Shown one piece after another: positions 10,201 to 20,965 of a DNA stretch of 64,000 bases. A program made the translations under genes and the position numbers. Position 1 is the first letter of the stretch; each line of letters starts with the position of its first letter. The stretch is from Poecilobothrus nobilitatus (taxonomy: Eukaryota > Arthropoda > Insecta > Diptera > Dolichopodidae), in contig OX352774.1 of NCBI GenBank assembly GCA_947095535.1, positions 32,690,496 to 32,754,495 on the forward strand, written 5' to 3'. Under the pieces are notes generated by a model. The model saw only the letters and a program-made list of their open reading frames with translations. It did not search any database and was not told the DNA's origin.

Positions 10201-12119
10201 AAAAATCTGACTACAAAAGAAAGATCCTCTTTAATAGTATAAAGTGGTCTAATATCGAGGCTGATAGGAAATTATACTGCTCTTAATTGCTCCTAACTTA
10301 TATAATACAAAAAGAACTCTCAAAATTATTAATACAAAATTCTATTTTATTTTTTTTCGAAACTCCTTCTTTTTAGTTTAATTTTCTATACTAAATTAAG
10401 AGTAATATCATAAATTTACCCAATGTTTGAACCAGAACAGTTCCAACGGAACTTTAAAATATATAAAACAATCATAATAATATGTACTACATAAAATTCA
10501 AACTGTTGGATACCTATATTTCGAATTTATTCTCGAATCTGGATAATTATGAAATATATTTTCATTAATTCGTATATTCTTTGCAATAATTTAAGAAAAA
10601 TATCCTTTTTTTTTAAATTTTCATTAAATAGAACTGCTCGAACTCAAAAAACTGCTGCTAAGCTGTGAGTAAAAAATTAAAGAGTTAATAAAGCTGAAGG
10701 AAAGCTTTTTATGTGTAAGATTATGTCCTATCATGTCACTTTAATCAAAGTTAAAAATTATATCGTTTAAAAGGAAAGTCGCCTTTTCTTTAGAAATAAT
10801 TTTAAAAAAATTATTGCTTCTAATATGCTTTTTTTTTTCTTTTTATATTAAATTTAAGTTGATTTTATCGAATCTTTCACTGTTTACCTTTACACATACA
10901 TACGTTCATATATTCTTATTATATTATTTAATGAATATGTACCTTTTAATTTGTAAAAAAAAAAAAAAACATTAATTTAAATTACATTAAAGAATGTGAT
11001 TACAAAATACTTTATATACATTGAAAAAAATTTAATCTTGTAAATAGAATACAACATTGTATACAAATTTACATTTTATATAAATTTTTCATTCAGTCAG
11101 ACATATAGAAATTTTTATTAAGAATTTAGTCTGATATGCCAAAATATAAAAAAAAAAATTATATAACTATAACATTTTTCTTTATATACCGGCAACCTAA
11201 AAATAGTAAATACTCTGCAAATTTCTGATATTAGACTACATAATGTATAGTGATTTTGGTTCATAACCATTAAATAAAGTATTAATTGTGATTCACGTTT
11301 ATGATATCTGTTATTTCTAATTAGAAGAATTAAATTACGGTTGCCAGATGTTTCTCTTTAACGGATTATCTCCGGACTAGAATATCATTTACTAAAATAA
11401 AAAACCTAAATGGATTATACCAATTTTTTGTACCGGATTCCGTCTAAGTGGTTGATATACCTATTAATGGATTATATTATTTTTTAATATACCAAACCAA
11501 AACTAATTTTAATTATCATCCCTACACTTAATCAAAAACTAACTAAACACTCCCAAACTATAGTTTAAAAATCACATGTAAAATATATTTAATTTTAATT
11601 GAACGTTCAGCTCTCAAAAATGTGTTAAAAAGTGGATGACCTTTTTTTTTTTAAGTAAATGTTTATTTATTTACTCATAATGATTTACGATTTGAATCAC
11701 TTTTCTTATCACCTTTTTATTACAAATTAAAACTTGAATTACCTAACACTAACGGTTAAATGATAATAATTTTAATTGTTTCCATTAAAAAAAAAAAAAA
11801 AATTTTAAGAATTTATTTAAAAAAAAAAAAAATCTTGAGAATTAATATCTGCTAATATTATATAGGAATATTTTTTATATAAATATTAGTAAAAATTTAA
11901 ATTAACTTTAATTAACCCTTAAGTTCTACTCAAATAAAAAGTTATAAAATCTTTTCCATTGGTCAATTTTTATACATCAGGATGGAAATTGCACCACTAA
12001 TGAAATTTTTTCTCTTCTTCTTCTTTAAGTATTGAACCATGTTCTAAGATTCTTCAGTTAAAGTATTCTTTTTCCTCCTGATCCATTTCTTCCTAGTATT
12101 AGTAAAAGTAAAACATTAT
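7270..12119. other. No gene seen; AT-rich intergenic DNA
   Basis: A 116-codon open frame on the minus strand (9248-8898) has no ATG until its last quarter and no recognisable domain. It has no obvious exon partners. Poly(A)/poly(T) tracts are frequent. Apart from the hairpin at 9851-9885 and stray TE-like words (CTTATACCCTATT near 8486, TAATACCCTATTG near 8641) nothing can be identified. Confidence 0.4.
9851..9885. repeat. 15-bp stem hairpin
   Basis: ACCTACCAACGTAAA (9851-9865) and TTTACGTTGTTAGGT (9871-9885) are reverse complements with one mismatch around a 5-base loop. The inner 9 bp are perfect. No function is apparent. Confidence 0.75.
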
Positions 12120-12681
12120 GGCCCTGATGTCGATAGTCATATCACTTTTATTTTTTATGAAAAACAAAATTTAGGAATTAGGAAAAAATTATGAAGTATT
12201 TTATTTATATTTATGTGAATATAGGCATTTTTATAAGTAACCTATGACTATGCGATAGCATAGGTTGCAAGAAAGCCCATTAATTTGTTAATTAGAAGTC
12301 GTTTCGACATGATTAAAAAAAAGGTACTCAGTACTCACCGATTTTGTAGTAAAATTTAAATATCATAAAAAAAAAATAAAAAAGTTCAACTTTTAAACCC
12401 GCCTCAAAAAATAGAACCCAAAAACTAAGGAACCACTTTTCGGCACTTTTTTTAATTTTTTGCTTTTTTTCTGTTACAGAAAACAACTAAAACTATTGGG
12501 AACTACGTGTTTTAAATCTTAATTTTTTACTTATAGCTTTTCTTTGTATAGTCAAAACCTCAAAATAAGAAAGTACTGCCGGTTTATAAGTATTGCCGAC
12601 TATCGAAATCGCAAAAAATTATTAAAATGAAATGAAATTTTTCATTTTCATTTTTATGAAATGACTATCGAAATCAGGGCC
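12120..12681. mobile_element. TIR element (MITE), 562 bp
   Basis: The ends are GGCCCTGATGTCGATAGTCA at the left and, in reverse complement, GGCCCTGATTTCGATAGTCA at the right, nearly identical over about 25 bases. TAT flanks both sides, compatible with a 3-bp target duplication. A shorter copy of the terminal motif (GACTATCGAAATC) recurs inside near 12599. The interior has no coding potential. Superfamily not assigned; a 3-bp duplication would fit PIF/Harbinger, but this is uncertain. Confidence 0.75.
12239..12266. repeat. Hairpin inside the TIR element
   Basis: AACCTATG-A-CTAT and ATAGCATAGGTT pair around GCG, giving a 12-bp stem with one bulged base. It is part of the element at 12120-12681. 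Confidence 0.6.
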
Positions 12682-13528
12682 TATATTATTCTGGATGTCT
12701 TATTACATGGTCAAAGTGTTTAGGTTGTTTTCTCATTCTTACAAATTCTGTTGACTTCCCGATTTTTCTCAATACTTTTGCATTCGCAATTCTATCGAAA
12801 ATTTGTATATTTGCACTCATGGAAATAACCATATTTTTTCAAAATTTTATGAAATAACACATTTCTGACACATATAGACATAATAAAAAAATTTGAACAA
12901 CAAAAAAAAATTATAGATGCTTAGAAAAGTTAATATTAGGTAAAATTCATCCAAGTATAATTTGAAGGTTAATATATTTATCTAGTAATTAGTATATGTG
13001 TATATGTATAAAATTTTCCGCCCAAATAAAAAAAAAATATAAATAAGAATTTTCTTTTTTATGTAAAGAATGTGAAATTGCAAAAACTATTGTCTAGCTA
13101 CATTATATACATATGTACATATATTTTAGCAAATAACCATATGTATTTATGAGGTGTTTTTAAGTTTATTTTTTTTTTTTTTTTTTTGATTTTTATTAAT
13201 AGGTACATTTTTATATTCGGAGATTTTATAAAAGTATTAATATACAGTATAGTATAGATTTAAAACTATATAATGTATATAGGCAACTGAAATTCGTTTT
13301 CAGAACAATTTTTGTTTCTTTTTCAAAAAACATTACAAAATTAGCTTAGCAAAATTACAGGGAAAATTTTCTTAATTGAAATTTATATGCAATTAATACA
13401 GCACAAGAAATATTTTATTTTCTGTTTTTCGAATGTCGCATTAATTCAGTTAATCTACTTTTAATTTATATTATACTTAAATCTCTACAGACTTAAAAAA
13501 AAAAAAAAACAAAAAAGCTATGTAAATC

Positions 13529-13899
13529 TATGCTGCCCATACACGGTGTAAACCTAGTCCACCGTGTTGGTACGCGGAAAGATTTTAGAACCATACCACA
13601 CACTTATCCAACCTATAATCCAATCATTATGTAAATTATATACTTTATATTTTTATTATTTTCTCAAATCAAAAAATCTCAATGTTAAAATGACATTTAA
13701 GCTGTAGAACTTGCCCATACACGATACAACTCAACCACAAACCAAAGACTCCGCCCACAAAAATCAAATTTTGATATTCATCACAAACTTTCCAACCATC
13801 AAAATGGTTTTACAACTTGCCCCATGTCCCATACACGATACAACTTATCAAGTTCGCGGATCTATTCTAAAACCTGGTCCGCCGTATATGGACAGCATA
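13529..13899. mobile_element. TIR element (MITE), ~371 bp
   Basis: The left end TATGCTGCCCATACACGG matches the reverse complement of the right end, TATGCTGTCCATATACGG. The word CCCATACACG recurs inside, near 13713 and 13829, so subterminal repeats are present. Segments such as CCTAGTCCACCG and CCTGGTCCGCCG lie near the two ends. It is GC-richer than its surroundings. A weak 65-codon frame with a non-ATG start overlaps it and is not considered real. Family unknown. Confidence 0.7.
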
Positions 13900-16800
13900 A
13901 AATGTTGAAAAGAACTTAGCATAGACATACAACAAATTAGTACTAAAAAATATTTATTTCAAGAACATTTAATCGGTTTATGAAATTGTTTCGTTTCTAC
14001 ATTGTCTTTGGAATCAATTTACATAAAAATTCAAAATGAATATAGATTTTTTTTCGATTTACGTCGTTTAAAAAAAAAAAAAAAAACACAAATGTTTTTC
14101 TCAGATACCAATGTCTCAACTTTTTTCGTCCCAACATAATTTTTTGAATAATCTAGTATGTATAGTATATATAGTATTAGTGGTTAAGTCACTGACGTTT
14201 CAATTTAAAGCTTTTGTATTCAAATCCGGTCAAATCATATTTAATAGTAAGTACTTTGTATCGTTAAATAAAAAAAAAATAAATGAATAAATAAATATGT
14301 AAATAAACTCTTGTAGAATAAATTAATCAAAAATTTTTCTTTCATAATCTTATGCCGCAGCTATAGCTGACTTGACTTACTAATGACTTATAAAAAAAAT
14401 AATGATACAAGAAATTACAGCTTAGTCACCTAAACTTCTGCTTATATCTTAACATCAGTTGAATAACTGACCTACATACTTATAAATTCATTTAAAAAAA
14501 AAAAAGTTCGACTGTACATTTAAATAAAATTGTTTTTTTTTTACTGTATATTAAATTTTGTTTTCTTTTTTTATATTTCAAGGCGACAATTTTAATATAG
14601 ACAAGATTTTTTTTTTTTTTTTTTTTTTGTAAATGTAGATTTTTATTCACTATTGTTGTTTTAATATAGAATTTGGATAGATTTATACACTATACAGAAA
14701 ATTGTTTGTTTTTTTTTTTTTGAAGAAAAACTAGTTGATTTTAAGTGTCATGTTTCAAGACTTTCCAAAAAATATATACAATGTACATATTAATATATTT
14801 TGAGGTTTTTTTTTTTTGAGGTTGTTTTTGTATTATTTTAAAAATTTCTTTTCAAAATAGATTTTTGAGGCTTGTTTTTTTATTACTTAAAATAAAATGA
14901 AAAAAAAAAATTATTTCATTTTTTCTGAAAATAAAAATTAATTTTAAATAATTTTGCCAAAATTGAATCATAAAAATAGTAAAATTTCATTTTTAATCAT
15001 TTTTATATGTAGATAAAAAGAAAAAAATATTTAATTATATCATAATTAAAGTTAGAATGATATTATATACATATATATATATATATATATGTACATTGAA
15101 ATTATATTTATTTAGTATTTGAAAATACTTCATTATTTCTAAGCTAATTAAATAACTATGTAGACATAAAATAATTACATAGATAAATATTTGTAACGCG
15201 ACACTAATAACAAAATTCTAAAATGCCATTCCAAAATGATTAATATAAAAATTATGAAGAAAAGATAAGATTAAAAATAATTAAAGTAAATAAATTATTA
15301 ATAATAATGAAAAAAAAAAATTATTCTACGTTGTACATACAATTTATTAAAGTTGACATTTTTTCCGTTAATTGACTTTAACATCCATAAGTAAATTACA
15401 AAATACATAATTATTAATTAATTATTTTGTAATTTTCTTTGACTCTTTAATTATTTTATTTATTTTAATTATTTTATTTTAATTATTTTATTGATTAATG
15501 CCTTAAATTGAATTTCTTTTTAAAATTAGATTGCAGCATCCCAAAAAAAAAAAAAATAAATAAATAAATAAAACAATTTATTACATATTATATAATGAAC
15601 ACCTGATGACACCAATTAATAAAAAAAAAATCCTGAATATTTATTTTTAAAAGTAAAACTAACAAAAATAAAACAAAAAAAAGTTAATGCTGATTCTGTT
15701 TTCTTTTCATCTTTCTCTTTATTTAATTATTTTTACTTTGAATTATCAAAATAATGCCTATTTTTTTGTAATTTGTACATATGTATGTATGTTACTTCAA
15801 ACAAACAGCATCAACAAATTCTATTTTATTTTTTTTATTTATTTTTTTTTTGTTTTTCACCTTTGAATGCTAATCAAGTTGTTCTTTATTTAACCCATTG
15901 CAATTCCAAAATAAGTATGTACATATGAATGTAATTTCAAAAGTTGATATGCATTTTTATTTTCTTTCCGATTTAGTCCAGATGATATCCTCAATCAAAA
16001 AAATATATATTTTCGTTCTAAATACTTTGAAATTTTTTCAAAAAAATGTGTAATTTAATTGGTTCCAAAAATCGATGCGCCTTAAATCAAAATATGTAAT
16101 ATTGATTGATGCTGATGCTGATTCTAAAATGAAAAATCTAATCATCTAATAATATGATCCGATAAATTTATTTCAGTTTATATATTGCACTGCATTCGTT
16201 TCATCATTATGATATGGTAATCCTGAGCTAAAACTTAAATTTTGTAATATCAAAATTATACCACATTTTTAATTAACCCAACCAAACCAACACCAATTTT
16301 AAATCATTATTCTTATTTTAATTAACCAAACATGTCATATTGTTTGGTGGCATGAAGCGGTTAATTATATTTTTATAAGTATGTATTAAAAAAAAAAATT
16401 TAACTGAAAAATTTTGTCAACATATAAATACATATAAATTAAAAAGAAAAAAAACAAAACAACAAAAAAAAAAGAAGAAAATCCCATTTAGAATTGATGA
16501 AAATGTTTTAAGTTTATTTTTAAGTCCAAAAATAAATACTTTGGATGTAAAAGCTACAATTAGACAAAAAAACAAAACAAAAATCATAATATAATAATAA
16601 AAAATAATTAAAAATTTATGTGTTTTTCTTTTTTGTATATGTATATATATAATGTATATATATAAATAAATTATTTTTTCCAATTAATAAATAAATATTG
16701 TAATATATTGTATGTATAATTAATAAAAAAAAAAAAAAAAAAAACTATGTAATAAAAAAAAAAAAAAATTAATTTTCCAATTAATAAATAACTACTGATC

Positions 16801-17503
16801 ATTTTGGCAATAAAATTAGTTAATAATCCGATTAATAATGTCTTTAATTAAATATAATTACAATTTTTTTTTTTTTTTTGTTTTTGTTCGATTTTATTAC
16901 AACGATTTTATAAAATCTAAAATAAAATCTAAAATAAAAAAAAAAAAAAAAAAATACTACTACATGTAATCATTAAACGATTTAACTAAAATAAAAAATA
17001 AATAAATAAATCTTTATCAATTTCTTTTAAACAAATTTTTTTCCTAAATTCGAATATTTTCAATTCAAAGAAAAAAAAAAAATACACTTTTTTTAAGTAC
17101 ATAATAAAATATAAATAACTATTTTTTTTTTTTTTTGTAAAAATTTTTCACTTTCAACCTATTTTTAGTTATGTTTTCTTTTTTAAATTTTTAGTGTTCA
17201 GAGTGTAAGAAATTTTTAAAGATTCGTTATTAAAAATAAGTATGTTGAATCGTCTTTTTTGTTTTTTTTTTTTTTTTCAATAAACAAAAAAAAAAAAAAG
17301 AAAAAGCCATTTAAAAATTTTTTTTTTTTTCTAAAATTCCAAAAAAAAAATTTCTAATTTCTTTTTTTTTTTTTTTCTTTTTTTTTCGATAAGAGAACAT
17401 AGAGTCGATGCAAGTTTAGAGGATAACGGAGAGCAAGATGGGAGAATTATTATAAAATATCATATTTCCTTATATGTTTCATTTTATAAAAAAAAAACAC
17501 GCC
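13900..17503. other. No gene seen; homopolymer-rich DNA and likely Gpo1 3' UTR
   Basis: Dense A and T runs and a (TA)n tract near 15069-15090. The segment next to 17503 is downstream of the Gpo1 stop. A minus-strand AATAAA (plus TTTATT) lies at 16893-16898, about 600 bases past the stop, and could be its poly(A) signal, but none is clearly placed. Confidence 0.4.
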
Positions 17504-19684
17504 TTATAATCCTCCACCAGATCTATCAACCGTAATTTTCTTCTTTAATTTATCAGCTTCATGTTTTGTTTCTTCAATTTCAGCCATAACGGCAAATCTT
17601 GAATATGCAACAGATCCTGTTTTAATAGCAGCCATCATTTGCAAATATTCATCTAATTCAACTTGTCCATTCATATTTGTATCAATTTCACGTAAAATTT
17701 CATGAAGCTGTTCACCTGATACATCTTCCTCTCCGTAACTTTTCATCGCTCTACGTATATCATTAATAGATACATATCCTTTATTATCTTTATCGATAAT
17801 TTCGAATCTCTTAATATATTTTTGTATTTCGTCTTTAGATAAATTAATTGCTACTTTTCCTTTAGATTGACTATTTAAATGTTGTCCCATTTGAGTTGTT
17901 AAAAATTCTGTTGCTTCTTTCATTTGTTTTTCTTTTTCTGCTTTACTCCATTTTAATTCTTCACCCATAATATCAATAATAGCTGGTAAAGCTTCTTGTG
18001 CTGCTTGTACATTTAAAAATGCTAATCTTAAACGTCTTGCAATCATATCAACAGCATTGCAAGCATATTCACGTACACCATAACGAATTTCAGCATCAAT
18101 ATATGGGAAATTTGGATGTATTTTATTACCAATAATTGGCCATCTTTTACCAGTTAATGATGCCATTTTAGCAACAGCAAATGCACGATCACCATATGAT
18201 TTAGCTAAATGTTGTGCTACTTCACATTCTAAACCAAAATCTTGTACTAAACGAATATACATTGTTGGTGTCCAACCTTGACCACCTTCAATTTTTAATA
18301 AAGATGTTACAGCATCTTGTCTTTCAGGTTTTAAATTACAAGCTTTAATTGCAGCATCAATTGTATGTTCAGCCATAGCGCGATACGTTGTCCATTTACC
18401 ACCAGCTATAGTTACTAAATTAGATGGACTTACATGTACGATATGATTTCTAGCCAATGATTGTGTATCATCTTTATTGGGATCAGAAACAAGTGGACGA
18501 ATACCACTCCAAGCAGATAATACATCACCACGACGTACCTCAACATCGGCATTTAAATAATTTTTAATTTCAGTTAAAATGAATTGAATTTCATCTTCGG
18601 TTGGTCGTGGACTATGTGTTATCTCACAAGGTTCATCGGTGGTACCAGCAATAGTATGTCTTTGCCATGGTAAGAAGAAAATAACTCTGCCATCAGAAGT
18701 AGATGGATCAAGTAAACCCATTTGATCGGGGCTATAATAACCAGGCAATACGATATGTACTCCAGAACTTGGACAACAAATCGTTTTAATTGATGGCTCA
18801 TCCATTTTACGAATATGATCAGTAAATGGACCAGTTGCATTTATAATGCATTTAGCCTTAACTGTCCATTCTTTGTTAGTTATATGATCTTTAACTTTAG
18901 CACCGCATAATACCAGTTTACCACTAGCATCTTTCTTCTTTAGTAATTCAGTTACTTGAACATGATTGCATACGGTAGCGCCATGACGTGCTGCAGTTAA
19001 AGAAACTGCCAATGCCATTCTCGCATCATCTTGTTGACCATCATAATAAACAATGGCGCCACAAAGTTTATCTTTTTTTAACATTGGATATAATTCCAAG
19101 GCATCTTGCTTTGATAAATAATAAGAGCTCTTAACGTTTGCATCACCAGCTACTAAATCATATGCTTTAATACCAACCCAATAATATGGAACTTGCCACC
19201 ATTGATATACTGGTAACATAATTGGTAATGGATGAGTTAAATGTGGAGCTGATCTTAGCATAGATGCACGTTCAGCTAAAGCTTCTTTTACCATACGATA
19301 TTGTTCAATATCCAATCCTAAGATAGCCTTTTGTAAATATCTTACACCACCGTGAATCAATTTTGTGGATCTTGAAGATGTTCCGCTAGCAAAATCATCA
19401 CCTTCTACTAAAGCAGTTTTTAAGCCTCGAGTAATAGAATCAAGTGCACATCCAGCTCCAGTTGCTCCACCACCAATAATAAGTACATCATATTCTTCTC
19501 CACTTTGAAGGGCTTTTATTTGTTCATCTCTGGGTGGGAGAGTACGTTTCCTTTTTGGAGGAGTACTTGTTGCATTATATACTTTATATGGTGAGTCTTT
19601 TGTATGTAAATACCAAGCTGAAAGTGCTGCACCTACACATGCACTAACAGTGGTAATACCAATTTTGCGAAATCTCGATGCCAT
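17504..19684 (-). CDS. Gpo1: Glycerol-3-phosphate dehydrogenase, mitochondrial (FAD-dependent)
   Basis: It oxidises sn-glycerol-3-phosphate to dihydroxyacetone phosphate at the outer face of the inner mitochondrial membrane and passes electrons through FAD to ubiquinone, the mitochondrial half of the glycerophosphate shuttle used by insect flight muscle (family knowledge). The 726 residues are close to animal GPD2 length and sit in one uninterrupted exon. A hydrophobic basic N-terminus (residues 5-26) fits mitochondrial targeting or anchoring. The dinucleotide-binding motif IIGGGATGAG is at about 69-78, followed by the family signature SGTSSRSTKLIHGGVRYL (~100-117). Two EF-hand loops lie near the C-terminus, DKDNKGYVSIND (~631-642) and DTNMNGQVELDE (~668-679), so calcium activation is expected. 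The ATG is preceded by a splice acceptor 27 bases upstream, so the 5' UTR is spliced. It is divergent to the ZMYND11-like gene. No break is seen. Confidence 0.97.
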   Translation of the reverse strand: MASRFRKIGITTVSACVGAALSAWYLHTKDSPYKVYNATSTPPKRKRTLPPRDEQIKALQSGEEYDVLIIGGGATGAGCALDSITRGLKTALVEGDDFASGTSSRSTKLIHGGVRYLQKAILGLDIEQYRMVKEALAERASMLRSAPHLTHPLPIMLPVYQWWQVPYYWVGIKAYDLVAGDANVKSSYYLSKQDALELYPMLKKDKLCGAIVYYDGQQDDARMALAVSLTAARHGATVCNHVQVTELLKKKDASGKLVLCGAKVKDHITNKEWTVKAKCIINATGPFTDHIRKMDEPSIKTICCPSSGVHIVLPGYYSPDQMGLLDPSTSDGRVIFFLPWQRHTIAGTTDEPCEITHSPRPTEDEIQFILTEIKNYLNADVEVRRGDVLSAWSGIRPLVSDPNKDDTQSLARNHIVHVSPSNLVTIAGGKWTTYRAMAEHTIDAAIKACNLKPERQDAVTSLLKIEGGQGWTPTMYIRLVQDFGLECEVAQHLAKSYGDRAFAVAKMASLTGKRWPIIGNKIHPNFPYIDAEIRYGVREYACNAVDMIARRLRLAFLNVQAAQEALPAIIDIMGEELKWSKAEKEKQMKEATEFLTTQMGQHLNSQSKGKVAINLSKDEIQKYIKRFEIIDKDNKGYVSINDIRRAMKSYGEEDVSGEQLHEILREIDTNMNGQVELDEYLQMMAAIKTGSVAYSRFAVMAEIEETKHEADKLKKKITVDRSGGGL

Positions 19685-19710
19685 TATTATATAATAATAA
19701 TAATGAATTC

Positions 19711-19725
19711 CCTGAAATTAAAAAA
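19711..19725 (-). other. Splice acceptor of a 5' UTR intron upstream of Gpo1
   Basis: On the minus strand TTTTTAATTTCAG precedes GGAATTC and the Gpo1 ATG follows after 27 bases. This is a good polypyrimidine-AG acceptor, so at least one noncoding first exon should lie between here and the divergent neighbour. I could not place its donor. Confidence 0.55.
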
Positions 19726-20965
19726 AATAAAAATTTTTATCTTTTTTATTAACTTTTTGAAATTATTTATCTTTTCTTACAATTTTTTTATGGAATTCTG
19801 CGTTTTAATTTTTTTGCAAGTCCTGACGTAAGAGGTCGAGAATTTAATAATAATAATAAAAAAAAATACAAAATACACTACGATGTTCTAGTGTGGGATT
19901 CTAACTTAACTTTACAACTGAAAAAAAAATACCATCTGATTGGTATAATGGTATTACAAGAACAAATAATGTCAAAATCTGCAAAAACAAAACTTTTCCT
20001 ACAGTTTTAAAGTTCTAAATCTAATCATACATAAAAACCTAGTGGTGATTTATAGAAGCTTCTGTTACTACAAATGCATTTTGTTTTAAATACAATAAAC
20101 TGCAAGCGATAATTCACTAAGTGAACGTGGACCATATAAAATTGATATATGACTTTTGACTAAAATGGAAAATAAGCTAACAATTATTGTGTTTTTAACG
20201 AATTTTCAATTTAGTTAAAGGAATTTTGTAATATTAATCAAAAACCTTCCTACAATGGATATTTTTCTTTTTGAATTAGATTGGATGGAAGTTGAATTTA
20301 TACGCTTAGCGTTCTTTAAGACCTTACTGTTATTTAAAAATCTTTTAAAGAGTTTATAATTGTTACCGCCAGAATCGCTACCTTAAACAGAATCGATTCT
20401 TATTTCTTTTAACAGAAACGCAAAAAAGAGATGCGAACTGTCAAAATCCAAAAGTTAAAAATAAAACCAAAATAAAACAATAACAAAAGATTGCAGAAAA
20501 AGACCTACATACAAATTTGCAAAACAAGTTTTATTTTGAAGAATTTTTTATTAAAAGCCAAAATCAAAATAGACATATTTTTGTTTAAATGTTTACTTTA
20601 CTATCTCATAAAATTAAATATGAAATATTTAAAAGTAAATTTTGAAAACTGTTTATTTGTGCGCATTTTTATTTAAAATAATTAGCTTTGAGGAAACGAT
20701 TATATTTCTTATAATACATATGTATAAGAAAAAAAATGAGGTTGGTATTAGAAAAATTAAATGGCTTTATTTAAACAGCTTTTTTTTTTATAAATTATTT
20801 CTTTTGTAGATAATATAAAATCTGAATAAATTGAATTAACAAGTACATAAAAATATTGCATTTACTGAAAATAAAAATTAGTCGAAATTCCAGTGTCAAA
20901 TTTGTTTTGTTTTTTTTTTTATTTTTTTACATACCAGAATATTGTGTGGAATATAATTTAGTAAA
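19726..20965. promoter_or_regulatory. Divergent intergenic region between Gpo1 and the ZMYND11-like gene
   Basis: The two genes point away from each other with about 1.28 kb between their start codons, so promoters and 5' UTRs of both must lie here. The least AT-rich patches are near 19800-19840 and 20340-20450. No TATA box or initiator can be told from background at this composition. Small open frames here (for example 20491-20676) look like chance. Confidence 0.5.

Noticed and set aside
13711..13908. 65-codon frame
   Set aside because: Lies within the TIR element, starts at a non-ATG codon, and reads through its subterminal repeats.
18619..18840. 73-codon minus-strand frame inside Gpo1
   Set aside because: Out-of-frame shadow of the Gpo1 coding exon.
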